A stretch of DNA of 21,655 bases from Flavobacteriaceae bacterium UBA5544 (GCA_002426755.1 DINI01000017.1:15697-37351), one strand, 5' to 3'; positions 8,419 to 15,219 are shown, numbered from the stretch's first letter. Translations and numbers: made by a program. The notes: generated by a model from the letters alone, not told the origin.

Positions 8419-8426
8419 CAAAGGTA
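8419..8426 (-). promoter_or_regulatory. -7 element for the RND exporter gene
   Basis: On the minus strand this reads TACCTTTG, matching TAnnTTTG, 18 bases before the ATG. No clear -33 TTTG is seen. Confidence 0.65.
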
Positions 8427-8472
8427 GAAAAAACGGAAGGAAATGAACCTTAATTAAGAAGATATATTACAT

Positions 8473-9750
8473 CTAAAGTGATATGTTGAACGTGAACTTT
8501 AGGGCAATGTTATCTTCAAATTTTGGTAAATGATAGCCACCATACCGATAGGCAAAACTTAATCCGAACCCAAAAAGAAGTTTGTTGATTTCGAAACCAG
8601 CTTCAGAGTAGCCTTTTCGCAAGGTGCCAAATTCAATGTCCTTATGCCGATCGATGTCATGCATTGTGCCAATAGCCATTCGTGAAATCAAAACCAATTG
8701 AGGTCCATATTTTTCGGTGATTTTAAAAGGTTTTAGAAAATGTTTCAGTTGTAATGTTGCGAATCTGTCTGAAAAGAACTCATTGAAATACATGGTTTCA
8801 AAACTGTTAATTCCAGCCACTGAAAAACGACGCATAATAGTTTCTTTTCTGATATTGTTGGGATAGGCATGATACAAATGCGTCAAGGGTGTATAACCAG
8901 TAGAAATACCGCCAGAAAGTGTGGCCTCTGTAGAAGACTCACCAAACAAATCAACCTTATAGATAGTTCTGAAATCTGTTTTAAAGAAATTGAAATCGCT
9001 ATTTAAAACGTCCTTAAAACTTTGCGTGAGTTGCAATGTAAAATTTGGAAACCCTTCTTCTTCCACAATCACATCATTTACAGAAGAGAATTTATTAAAT
9101 GGATTCCATTGCAGTGAAACTTTTGCGGTACTTAACCTAAACTCCGTATATTCTTTACCATTCACATCAAATATATAGTCGTAAGTCGTCGTAACATTAC
9201 TTCGGGCCAATTGTGTTTCTGAAAGAAGGTACGGCGTAATTTTATGTTCTAGAGAAATGGCTTTAGTAATATGATGATGAAACAAATCGATATTCAACAA
9301 TCGAGGTTCGAAAAAGGAAAAGAAACGCTTGTCTGTCATAAAATTTGAGCTTCCTGTTTCCTGTAAATCATCGGTATAAGAAAGGTTTACCCAAGTTTCA
9401 TTTTCTTTAGAAATTCTAAACCCACCACCAATACTATACTTGAAGGTATGATCTCTAAAACCATACACAACATAACTATTGATGCGGTAGGTGTCTGAAA
9501 AATTATTATTTGTAATACCTCCCAATCCAGTTCTAACACCTTCATATTGATTGAACTTGAAAAGGTATCGCAAATCAACATCCAAAAATTTTGTGGGGAA
9601 AAACCCGTTGCCTATTTGTTTGAAGAATTTACTTTTCTTGATGGAATCTTGCTCTATAACTGTAAGTGTATCTCCTACCTTTTTTGGGTTTTGGGACTGT
9701 GCAGACCATGATAATATAATAAACAATAGAAGGGCACAGTGCTTTTGCAT
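8473..9750 (-). CDS. DUF5686-like outer-membrane beta-barrel protein
   Basis: Secreted protein of 425 residues with a signal peptide (about 1-19, cut near SAQS-QNPKK). It is otherwise made of alternating aromatic/polar strands typical of an outer-membrane barrel (FNQYEGVRTGLGGITNNNFS, YRINSYVVYGFRDHTFKYSI, LLFGFGLSFAYRYGGY) and ends in a terminal strand, ALKFTFNISL. The segment FNQYEGVRTGLGGITN followed by VVYGFRDHTFKY is the pattern I associate with the C-terminal half of DUF5686 proteins of Bacteroidota. Full-length members usually carry an N-terminal carboxypeptidase-regulatory-like domain and are about twice as long; that domain is absent here. Function is unknown; a role in outer-membrane biogenesis or export is a guess. 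It lies after the frr terminator and upstream of the exporter. Confidence 0.78.
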   Translation of the reverse strand: MQKHCALLLFIILSWSAQSQNPKKVGDTLTVIEQDSIKKSKFFKQIGNGFFPTKFLDVDLRYLFKFNQYEGVRTGLGGITNNNFSDTYRINSYVVYGFRDHTFKYSIGGGFRISKENETWVNLSYTDDLQETGSSNFMTDKRFFSFFEPRLLNIDLFHHHITKAISLEHKITPYLLSETQLARSNVTTTYDYIFDVNGKEYTEFRLSTAKVSLQWNPFNKFSSVNDVIVEEEGFPNFTLQLTQSFKDVLNSDFNFFKTDFRTIYKVDLFGESSTEATLSGGISTGYTPLTHLYHAYPNNIRKETIMRRFSVAGINSFETMYFNEFFSDRFATLQLKHFLKPFKITEKYGPQLVLISRMAIGTMHDIDRHKDIEFGTLRKGYSEAGFEINKLLFGFGLSFAYRYGGYHLPKFEDNIALKFTFNISL

Positions 9751-9780
9751 AAATTTAATGGACTAATGAATTTTGAAGAT

Positions 9781-9805
9781 AAAAAAAGCGACACAATCGT
9801 CGCTT
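9781..9805 (-). terminator. Intrinsic terminator after frr
   Basis: The arms AAGCGAC (9786-9792) and GTCGCTT (9799-9805) enclose a 6-base loop. On the minus strand a run of seven T residues follows. It starts 5 bases beyond the frr stop codon. T residues also follow on the plus strand, so it could work both ways. Confidence 0.85.
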
Positions 9806-9810
9806 GTTTT

Positions 9811-10368
9811 TTATACTGTCATGATTTCTTTTTCTTTGTTATCAAGAAGCTGATCGACTTTGATAACGTATTTGTCTGTCATTTGTTGCACATCTATTTC
9901 GGCATTCTTTTGAAGGTCTTCGGAAACATCTTCCAGTTTTTTGATTTCTGTGTTGGCGTCTTTTCTGGCACTTCTAATTCCGATTTTTGCATCTTCCGCC
10001 TCGGCTTTGGCTTGTTTTGCCAAATCACGACGACGCTCTTCGGTTAAAGGCGGTACATTTATGATAATGACATCGCCATTGTTCATTGGGTTAAACCCAA
10101 GATTGGCAATCTGGATGCCTTTTTCAATTTCTTGAAGCATATTTTTTTCCCATGGCTGAACAGTAATGGTTCTTCCATCTGGGGTATTGACGTTGGCCAC
10201 TTGGTTCAACGGTGTTTGTGAACCATAATAATTCACCATCACGCTACCCAACATGGCAGGACTTGCTTTACCAGCCCTGATATTTACAAATTGTTTTTCG
10301 AGGTGCTTTATGGCGGCATCCATGGATTCTTTTGCAGAATCTAATATAAATTGAATGTCTTCGTTCAT
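9811..10368 (-). CDS. frr: Ribosome recycling factor
   Basis: Splits post-termination ribosomes together with EF-G. The 185 residues match the normal family length. The N-terminal helix region (ESMDAAIKHLEKQFVNIRAG) contains the conserved IRAGKASP stretch (about 51-58). It is followed by the YYGSQTPLNQVANVNTPDGR segment of the hinge domain, and the long helical C-terminal part includes VPPLTEERRRDLAKQAKAEA. All elements are intact. It follows pyrH by 52 bases, the usual pyrH-frr arrangement, with only a small AT-rich hairpin (10391-10415) between them, so cotranscription with pyrH is likely. A terminator lies directly after the gene. Confidence 0.98.
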   Translation of the reverse strand: MNEDIQFILDSAKESMDAAIKHLEKQFVNIRAGKASPAMLGSVMVNYYGSQTPLNQVANVNTPDGRTITVQPWEKNMLQEIEKGIQIANLGFNPMNNGDVIIINVPPLTEERRRDLAKQAKAEAEDAKIGIRSARKDANTEIKKLEDVSEDLQKNAEIDVQQMTDKYVIKVDQLLDNKEKEIMTV

Positions 10369-10390
10369 TTTAAAAAACTTTAATTTGTGT

Positions 10391-10415
10391 TTTGGTTTTC
10401 AAAAATTAAACCAAA
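10391..10415 (-). other. Short hairpin between pyrH and frr
   Basis: TTTGGTTT (10391-10398) and AAACCAAA (10408-10415) can pair over 8 bp around a 9-base loop. It is AT-rich and has no T tract on the minus strand, so it is not a terminator. It may be an RNA-processing or stability element, or chance. Confidence 0.35.
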
Positions 10416-10420
10416 CTATC

Positions 10421-11128
10421 TTATAAATTAACTTTTGTTCCTATTTTTTCTCCTGAAACCACTCTTAAAAGGTTGCCTTTTTTGTTCATATCAAAAACAA
10501 TAATTGGCAATTCGTTTTCTTGGCTTAACGTAAAAGCTGTAGTATCCATCACTTTGAGGCCTTTACGGATGACATCATCAAATGAAATATGGTCAAACTT
10601 AATAGCGGTGATATCCTTTTCTGGGTCCGCATTGTAAATACCGTCCACACGAGTACCTTTTAGAATGACATCAGCTTCAATTTCAATGGCTCTCAACACT
10701 GCTGCAGAATCGGTTGTGAAATAAGGATTTCCAGTACCACCTCCAAAAATCACTACACGCCCTTTTTCTAAATGACGCATTGCTCGACGTCTTATAAAAG
10801 GCTCGGCAACTTGGTTGATGTGTACTGCAGATTGCAAACGGGTTGGAACCCCAGCATCTTCAAGCGCACTTTGCAATGCCAAACCATTGATGACGGTTGC
10901 AAGCATTCCCATATGGTCACCTTGAACGCGGTCCATGCCATTGCTCGCTCCTGCAACACCTCTAAAAATATTTCCGCCTCCAATCACAATGGCTACTTCC
11001 ACACCTTTTTCGGTGATGGTTTTGATGTCTTGTGCATACTCGGCCAACCGTTGCGGGTCGATGCCATATTGGCGTTCACCCATTAGGGCCTCACCAGAAA
11101 GTTTGAGTAGGATTCTTTTGTATTTCAT
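10421..11128 (-). CDS. pyrH: UMP kinase
   Basis: Phosphorylates UMP to UDP in pyrimidine synthesis; a bacterial hexameric amino-acid-kinase-fold enzyme. It has 235 residues from the ATG at 11128 (MKYKRILLKLSGEALMG), the usual length and start. Motifs in order: KLSGEAL (9-15), VIGGGNIFRGVAG (48-60), DHMGMLATVINGLALQ (71-86), GGTGNPYFTTDSAA (130-143), GTRVDGIYNADPEKD (158-172) and MDTTAFTLSQENELPIIVFD (194-213). An in-frame TTG at 11152 would add eight residues, but it overlaps the -7 box TAGTTTTG, so it lies at or before the transcription start. I therefore prefer the ATG. The upstream gene tsf ends in a terminator, so this promoter probably drives pyrH-frr. Confidence 0.97.
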   Translation of the reverse strand: MKYKRILLKLSGEALMGERQYGIDPQRLAEYAQDIKTITEKGVEVAIVIGGGNIFRGVAGASNGMDRVQGDHMGMLATVINGLALQSALEDAGVPTRLQSAVHINQVAEPFIRRRAMRHLEKGRVVIFGGGTGNPYFTTDSAAVLRAIEIEADVILKGTRVDGIYNADPEKDITAIKFDHISFDDVIRKGLKVMDTTAFTLSQENELPIIVFDMNKKGNLLRVVSGEKIGTKVNL

Positions 11129-11149
11129 GCCAATTTTTAAGAGGTTACG

Positions 11150-11157
11150 CAAAACTA
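11150..11157 (-). promoter_or_regulatory. -7 element of the pyrH promoter
   Basis: On the minus strand this reads TAGTTTTG, matching TAnnTTTG, 21 bases before the pyrH ATG and just after the tsf terminator. It decides against the upstream TTG start. Confidence 0.7.
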
Positions 11158-11182
11158 CATATTTTTTTTGTTTTTAGATTAT

Positions 11183-11215
11183 AAAAAAAGCCTTCCAAAT
11201 AAATGAAAGGCTTTT
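11183..11215 (-). terminator. Intrinsic terminator after tsf
   Basis: AAAAGCCTTCC (11186-11196) and GAAAGGCTTTT (11205-11215) pair over 11 bp, one pair being a wobble in the minus-strand RNA, with an 8-base loop. A run of seven T residues follows on the minus strand. It lies 20 bases beyond the tsf stop. Confidence 0.9.
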
Positions 11216-11235
11216 AAAATTATCCTAAAAGGAGA

Positions 11236-12210
11236 TTATCCTAAAGACACACGTTTGAAGTCTGTTACTTTTACATCGCCGTAAGAAGCAACGTATTTAG
11301 CAACATTCATTTTTTCATCTTTGATGAAGGTTTGGTCCAACAAACATTTTTCTTGGTCCAAAGTAGTGTTGTCAGAAATGAAACGCTCCATTTTACCTGG
11401 TAGGATTCTATCCCAGATTTGCTCTGGTTTTCCTTCAGCTTTCAATTCAGCTTTTGCAGCTTCTTCAGCTTTTGCCAATACTTCAGGAGTCAATTGAGCC
11501 ATAGAAATGTATGAAGGTACATTTTTAAGGGTTTTGCCCAAACGACCTAATTCTTCATTGTCTTTTTCAATCACTGCGATTCTTGCTTCGGTTTCTGATG
11601 CGATGAATGCTGGGTCAAAATCTTTGTAAGAAAGAGTGGTTGCTCCCATAGAAGCGATTTGCATCGCAACGTCTTTAGCCAATTCTTCAACATTGTTAAC
11701 CTTTGCAGAAAAACCTACAATTGCAGCAATTTTGTTGATGTGAACATAAGAACCAACATATGGTGCTTCCAATCTTTCAAAAGCATTCAAGTCGATTTTT
11801 TCACCGATGACACCAGTTTGTTCCACCAATTTGTCAGCAACGGTCATTCCTCCAAAATCGGCAGCCAATACTTCTTCTTTTGTGTTACAGTTAAGTGCGA
11901 TATCGGCAACATCGTTTGCCAATGCAATAAACGAGTCGTTTTTACCAACGAAATCAGTTTCACATCCTAAAACAATCGCGATACCAACAGTATTGTCAGC
12001 ATTCAATTTTGCCACTGCTGCACCTTCAGAAGATTCTCTGTCGGCTCTTTTTTCAGCGACTTTTTGACCTTTTTTACGCAATACATCAATTGCTTTGTCA
12101 AAATCTCCTTCAGCTTCAACCAAAGCTTTTTTACAGTCCATCATTCCGGCACCTGTAGCTTGTCTTAATTTGTTTACTTCTGCGGCTGTTATTTTTACCA
12201 TAGATTCCAT
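11236..12210 (-). CDS. tsf: Translation elongation factor Ts
   Basis: Guanine-nucleotide exchange factor for EF-Tu. It is 324 residues from the ATG at 12210, somewhat longer than the E. coli protein, as is usual in Bacteroidota. The N-terminal UBA-like domain (about 5-45) contains ITAAEVNKLRQATGAGMMDC. The EF-Tu-contacting core signature ETDFVGKND is at 84-92. Two dimerisation-type subdomains follow, and the end is KVTDFKRVSLG. The fourth codon is also ATG (12201) and begins MVKITAAEV, which aligns better with the usual family start, so the true start may be three codons shorter. It lies downstream of rpsB in the conserved order rpsB-tsf, but a strong hairpin with a T tract separates the two, so tsf expression probably depends on readthrough. 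A terminator also follows the gene. Confidence 0.98.
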   Translation of the reverse strand: MESMVKITAAEVNKLRQATGAGMMDCKKALVEAEGDFDKAIDVLRKKGQKVAEKRADRESSEGAAVAKLNADNTVGIAIVLGCETDFVGKNDSFIALANDVADIALNCNTKEEVLAADFGGMTVADKLVEQTGVIGEKIDLNAFERLEAPYVGSYVHINKIAAIVGFSAKVNNVEELAKDVAMQIASMGATTLSYKDFDPAFIASETEARIAVIEKDNEELGRLGKTLKNVPSYISMAQLTPEVLAKAEEAAKAELKAEGKPEQIWDRILPGKMERFISDNTTLDQEKCLLDQTFIKDEKMNVAKYVASYGDVKVTDFKRVSLG

Positions 12211-12222
12211 ATATTTTAAAAT

Positions 12223-12272
12223 TTAAAAAAGTCGTTCAATTGATTTCTGCGAAGAAAAGAATTAAACGACTT
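12223..12272 (-). terminator. Terminator or attenuator between rpsB and tsf
   Basis: AAGTCGTTCAATT (12229-12241) and AATTAAACGACTT (12260-12272) pair over 13 bp, one pair a wobble in the minus-strand RNA. The intervening 18 bases contain a further small stem (TTTCT with AGAAA around TCGC). Six T residues follow on the minus strand, immediately before the tsf start region. Confidence 0.85.
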
Positions 12273-12294
12273 ATATGTGTTGTGTAATTGTTAT

Positions 12295-13083
12295 TTATTC
12301 TTCTTCGTCAGCTACTGCTACTGCTTTTTTTGCTGCCGATTTTTTTGGTGCTTTTACTTCGTTTTCATCATCACCTTCTTCTTTTTCAGATTTGTCAGAC
12401 TTACGTTCTGATAAACCTTCCGCAACTGCTGCAGTTACAAGTGATAATACTTTTTCGATAGATTTTGAAGCATCATCGTTTGCAGGAATCACATAATCAA
12501 CTTCACGTGGGTCAGAGTTGGTATCTACCATTGCAAAGATTGGAATGTTTAATTTTTGTGCTTCTTTGATGGCGATATGCTCACGTTTGATATCCACTAC
12601 AAACAACGCGCCTGGCAAACGGGTCATGTCAGCAATTGAACCTAAATTTTTCTCTAATTTAGCTCTCAAACGGTCAACTTGTAAACGCTCTTTTTTAGAT
12701 AATGTCAAAAATGTTCCATCTTTCTTCATTTTATCAATCATAGCCATTTTCTTAACGGCTTTTCTGATAGTTACGAAGTTGGTTAACATTCCACCTGGCC
12801 ATCTTTCAGTGATGTAAGGCATAGTGACTGCACCTGCCTTTTCGGCAACGATGTCTTTAGCTTGTTTTTTAGTGGCTACAAAAAGGATTTTCTTTCCTGA
12901 AGCTGCAATTTTGTGAAGCGCTTGAGACGTTTCCTCGATTTTGGCAGCTGTTTTGTAAAGGTTGATGATATGGATACCGTTACGTTCCATATAAATGTAA
13001 GGAGCCATGTTTGGGTCCCATTTACGCGTTAAGTGACCGAAGTGTACACCTGCGTCCAATAATTCTTTTACTTCTACTTTCAT
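12295..13083 (-). CDS. rpsB: 30S ribosomal protein S2
   Basis: Small-subunit ribosomal protein S2, 262 residues. The hallmark LLDAGVHFGHLTRKWDPNMAPYI is at 8-30, and ITERWPGGMLTNF lies at 91-103. LPGALFVVDIKREHIAIKEA (156-175) and IPIFAMVDTNSDP (180-192) complete the fold. The last 39 residues (about 224-262) form a charged Lys/Glu/Ala-rich tail (KKSAAKKAVAVADEEE) beyond the conserved domain, presumably disordered. The gene is separated from rpsI by 174 bases holding a strong terminator and a heptamer array, so it needs its own promoter. I see no perfect TAnnTTTG there, only near matches such as TAGTTTAG. S2 often autoregulates rpsB-tsf in bacteria; the sequence itself does not show how it would do so here. 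Confidence 0.98.
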   Translation of the reverse strand: MKVEVKELLDAGVHFGHLTRKWDPNMAPYIYMERNGIHIINLYKTAAKIEETSQALHKIAASGKKILFVATKKQAKDIVAEKAGAVTMPYITERWPGGMLTNFVTIRKAVKKMAMIDKMKKDGTFLTLSKKERLQVDRLRAKLEKNLGSIADMTRLPGALFVVDIKREHIAIKEAQKLNIPIFAMVDTNSDPREVDYVIPANDDASKSIEKVLSLVTAAVAEGLSERKSDKSEKEEGDDENEVKAPKKSAAKKAVAVADEEE

Positions 13084-13124
13084 TTTTAATAGTTTACGTT
13101 CTGTTAATTAGCAATGTTCCATTA

Positions 13125-13159
13125 TGCTGTAAGCTATAAGCTTTAGGCTGTTGGCTTCA
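13125..13159. repeat. Array of five degenerate heptamers upstream of rpsB
   Basis: Read in steps of seven: TGCTGTA, AGCTATA, AGCTTTA, GGCTGTT, GGCTTCA. The consensus is RGCTNTA. It is the same length and number of units as the array upstream of asnS but of a different sequence. It lies about 42 bases before the rpsB start codon, within or next to the expected promoter or leader. Confidence 0.65.
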
Positions 13160-13200
13160 TTTAGATGCTAAACTAAAACTGGGTTAAAATTTGTTTTTTG

Positions 13201-13242
13201 AAAAAAACTTGATTGGAAATATGTTTGAAGATATTTCCAATC
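13201..13242 (-). terminator. Intrinsic terminator after rpsI
   Basis: A perfect 12-bp stem, GATTGGAAATAT (13211-13222) with ATATTTCCAATC (13231-13242), encloses an 8-base loop. Minus-strand T residues follow (complement of the A run at 13201-13207). It begins 15 bases after the rpsI stop. Confidence 0.9.
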
Positions 13243-13257
13243 GAGTTGGTAATACCA

Positions 13258-13644
13258 TTAACGTTTAGAGAACTGGAATTTCTTACGAGCTTTCTTCTGT
13301 CCGAATTTCTTGCGTTCCACCATTCTTGGGTCTCTTGTCAACAATCCTTCTGGTTTTAAGATGCCTCTGTTTTCTGCATCAACTTCGCACATTGCACGAG
13401 ATAATGCCAAACGGATCGCTTCTGCTTGACCAGTAATACCACCTCCATATACATTTACTGTAATATCAAAGTTGCCTTCATTGTTAGTCATGACCAAAGG
13501 TTGATTTACTTTGTACTGCAATGTAGCAGTAGGAAAATAAGTCGCCATGTCTTTTTTATTAATTGTAATGTTCCCTTTTCCTTTGGCAACATAAGCGCGA
13601 GCAACAGCCGTTTTTCTACGGCCGATTTTGTGAATTACTTCCAT
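13258..13644 (-). CDS. rpsI: 30S ribosomal protein S9
   Basis: Small-subunit protein S9, 128 residues, complete. The N-terminal IGRRKTAVARAYVAKGKGNI (6-25), central VNVYGGGITGQAEAIRLALS and C-terminal RDPRMVERKKFGQKKARKKF are diagnostic. The basic tail ending KFQFSKR reaches the P-site tRNA in known ribosomes. The ATG overlaps the rplM stop codon by one base (TAATG), so translation of the two is coupled, in the universal rplM-rpsI pair. A strong terminator ends the unit. Confidence 0.98.
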   Translation of the reverse strand: MEVIHKIGRRKTAVARAYVAKGKGNITINKKDMATYFPTATLQYKVNQPLVMTNNEGNFDITVNVYGGGITGQAEAIRLALSRAMCEVDAENRGILKPEGLLTRDPRMVERKKFGQKKARKKFQFSKR

Positions 13645-14099
13645 TAATTGAATTCGTTTAAGTTAATTACTGTAGGTTTTTGAGCAGCATGTGCATGCTC
13701 TGTTCCAACCACAGCAGTTAGGTTACGGAATAACTCGGCACCTAATTTGTTTTTAGGGAGCATTCCTTTTACTGATTTCTCTACCAATCGTGCTGGATCT
13801 TTTCCAAACATTTCTGTAGCAGATAGACTTCTTTGACCACCTGGGTAACCTGTGTGACGAATGTACGTTTTGTCATTCCACTTGTTACCTGTTAAGTTGA
13901 TTTTTTCAGAATTGATAACAATAACGTTATCTCCGCAATCAACATGTGGTGTGAAGCTTGGCTTGTGCTTACCTCTCAAAAGTTTTGCAACTTTAGAAGC
14001 AAGACGCCCTAGACTTTGACCTTCAGCATCCACCAAAACCCATTGCTTATCTGCAGTAGCTTTGTTAGCTGAAATCGTTTTGTAGCTTAATGTATCCAC
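13644..14099 (-). CDS. rplM: 50S ribosomal protein L13
   Basis: Large-subunit protein L13, 151 residues, an early assembly protein. Recognised by WVLVDAEGQSLGRLASKVAK, LLRGKHKPSFTPHVDCGDNV, INLTGNKWNDKTYIRHTGYP and GMLPKNKLGAELFRNL. The start is GTG (14099), giving MDTLSYKTISAN, the usual flavobacterial N-terminus; no ATG lies nearby in frame upstream. The gene has the best promoter of the window, a TTTG and a TAAATTTG box 19 bp apart, leaving a leader of about 42 bases. The stop overlaps the rpsI start. Confidence 0.98.
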   Translation of the reverse strand: MDTLSYKTISANKATADKQWVLVDAEGQSLGRLASKVAKLLRGKHKPSFTPHVDCGDNVIVINSEKINLTGNKWNDKTYIRHTGYPGGQRSLSATEMFGKDPARLVEKSVKGMLPKNKLGAELFRNLTAVVGTEHAHAAQKPTVINLNEFN

Positions 14100-14146
14100 A
14101 CTTATTAAATTTACTAATTAAACATTCCTCTCTCAAAAAGAGTTTG

Positions 14147-14177
14147 CAAATTTACGATAAGTTATGTGATTACCAAA
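14147..14177 (-). promoter_or_regulatory. rplM-rpsI promoter with -33 and -7 boxes
   Basis: On the minus strand TTTG (complement of 14174-14177) is followed after exactly 19 bases by TAAATTTG (complement of 14147-14154). This is the full Bacteroidota housekeeping promoter, TTTG-N19-TAnnTTTG. Transcription would start near 14142. Confidence 0.85.
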
Positions 14178-14265
14178 TAGTATGATGTGAATTTTATCGA
14201 GAAAATTACTGGCAATCAGTTTCTTTACGTTTTTACCTCGGTTTTGTGATTACAATGATGATTTT

Positions 14266-14484
14266 TCAATGCAGTTCTTCACATTCAAACCCTTGATATT
14301 TTAGTGTAGTTGAGATTAAATTAGCTTCCACCATTTGGGTTTCGACCCGAAGGATATTGTCGCAATCCTCCAAGTCGAAATTCCAAAAGCCGTTTAGATC
14401 AATCAATTTATTTAAAAAAGGACGAATAGTGTTGACGTCCTTTTTATTCGAAATAGATGTTTTAAATACCAAAACTGTTTTCAT
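14266..14484 (-). CDS. Small HMA-like protein, 72 residues, function unknown
   Basis: I use the ATG at 14484, four bases after the stop of the DinB-like gene. Upstream in-frame starts would lie inside that gene. The product begins MKTVLVFKTSISNKKDVNTI and ends KYQGFECEELH. It contains the central stretch FWNFDLEDCDNILRVET. The beta-alpha-beta-beta-alpha-beta pattern and the length resemble a heavy-metal-associated (ferredoxin-like) domain, and similar small proteins are common in Bacteroidota, but the metal-binding CxxC near the N-terminus is missing. The two cysteines present are apart (LEDCDN and FECEE). Function is unknown. Tight spacing indicates cotranscription and possibly translational coupling with the DinB-like gene. 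No terminator is obvious downstream. Confidence 0.7.
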   Translation of the reverse strand: MKTVLVFKTSISNKKDVNTIRPFLNKLIDLNGFWNFDLEDCDNILRVETQMVEANLISTTLKYQGFECEELH

Positions 14485-14488
14485 GAGT

Positions 14489-14980
14489 TTATCTTTCATA
14501 AAAGGCTGGAGGTTCAATTCCCAAAGACCTTAAATACACATATCCTTGACCTCTATGATGGATTTCATTATCGATAAAGTAAAATATAGATGACCAAACG
14601 GTTCCTTCATACTGTCCAAAAATTTTAATGGATTTTTGAAAATCTTCGGGTTTGATTTGTGCCCAATACGTGTTGATTTCTTCCGTGGCTTTGTCCCACA
14701 ACTCCAATAATTCGGCTTTTTTGTTGCCATGCTCAAAATGTTCATTCAAAGGAGCTGTTTTGCCAGTGGCAATCTCCTTAATGCCTGGCGCGGCAATCCC
14801 CAAGAGTTCCATGACCATTTCGGCAAATGGACGCATGCCACCAATTCTGTGATTGAAAAAGGCATCTTCTGGAAAGGCTTCGATAATTCTTCGAGTTAAG
14901 CCTCGATGCCCTTGAAAGTGGTTCAATAATTCTGAAGACGTGATGACTTCATGTGTTTTTTCTGCTGTTGTAGTTTCCAT
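14489..14980 (-). CDS. DinB-like four-helix protein
   Basis: A 163-residue protein of the DinB/YfiT-like four-helix-bundle superfamily, whose members are often metal-dependent thiol transferases or stress proteins. The C-terminal signature is clear: SSIFYFIDNEIHHRGQGYVY (130-149) with the metal-type histidines 141-142, followed by LRSLGIEPPAFYER. The N-terminal helix is recognisable (SELLNHFQGHRGLTRRIIEA). The first metal-ligand histidine normally found in helix 2 is not obvious: the region reads GGMRPFAEMVMELLGIA. Catalytic activity is therefore uncertain. A -7 box lies 35 bases upstream of the ATG, and an operator-like palindrome covers the expected -33 region. The divergent WYL regulator is the natural candidate controller. 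Confidence 0.82.
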   Translation of the reverse strand: METTTAEKTHEVITSSELLNHFQGHRGLTRRIIEAFPEDAFFNHRIGGMRPFAEMVMELLGIAAPGIKEIATGKTAPLNEHFEHGNKKAELLELWDKATEEINTYWAQIKPEDFQKSIKIFGQYEGTVWSSIFYFIDNEIHHRGQGYVYLRSLGIEPPAFYER

Positions 14981-15015
14981 AATTTTAAAATTTAAAGTGG
15001 TTTTTATTTCAAAAT

Positions 15016-15023
15016 CAAAATTA
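15016..15023 (-). promoter_or_regulatory. -7 element for the DinB-like gene
   Basis: On the minus strand this reads TAATTTTG, matching TAnnTTTG, 35 bases before the ATG. No TTTG exists at -33; that position is taken by the palindrome at 15035-15050. Confidence 0.6.
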
Positions 15024-15034
15024 ATATGGGCAAG

Positions 15035-15050
15035 TGACAGCCCTTTGTCA
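15035..15050. promoter_or_regulatory. Operator-like palindrome, copy 1 (TGACA-N6-TGTCA)
   Basis: TGACAGCCCTTTGTCA is a perfect 5-bp inverted repeat with a 6-base spacer. It covers about -24 to -39 relative to the predicted start of the DinB-like transcript, where a bound repressor would block polymerase. A second copy lies 63 bp to the right. Confidence 0.65.
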
Positions 15051-15097
15051 GTAGTAAAAAAATAATTTCAATTTTTTTTCAAAACGACTTTCATTGT

Positions 15098-15113
15098 TGA
15101 CAGACGGTTGTCA
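15098..15113. promoter_or_regulatory. Operator-like palindrome, copy 2 (TGACA-N6-TGTCA)
   Basis: TGACAGACGGTTGTCA has the same half-sites and the same 6-base spacer as copy 1. On the opposite strand the extended form GTGACAACCGTCTGTCA closely parallels GTGACAGCCCTTTGTCA of copy 1. Confidence 0.65.
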
Positions 15114-15211
15114 CTATTAGTGTATTTCTTTGTAAAGTATTTAAGGATGAATCGATAATTTTTATGAAAAAATTGAAATCAAATTTCGGTTTACACTTTC
15201 ATTTGAAATCC

Positions 15212-15219
15212 TATCTTTG
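15212..15219 (+). promoter_or_regulatory. -7 element for the WYL regulator gene
   Basis: TATCTTTG is a perfect TAnnTTTG, 19 bases before the ATG at 15239. It lies downstream of the alternative ATG at 15164, which supports the shorter protein. Confidence 0.7.

Noticed and set aside
9739..10047. 102-codon plus-strand open frame across the frr terminator
   Set aside because: It is antisense to frr and the DUF5686-like gene start, runs through a terminator hairpin and has a Phe/Cys-rich low-complexity product.
11129..11152. TTG start giving pyrH eight extra residues
   Set aside because: The TTG overlaps the -7 box TAGTTTTG, and the next ATG gives the standard PyrH N-terminus.
14130..14142. Small hairpin CTCT/AGAG in the rplM leader as an L13 autoregulatory element
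   Set aside because: Only four base pairs at the very 5' end of the predicted transcript; too weak to claim a ribosomal-protein leader without covariation data.
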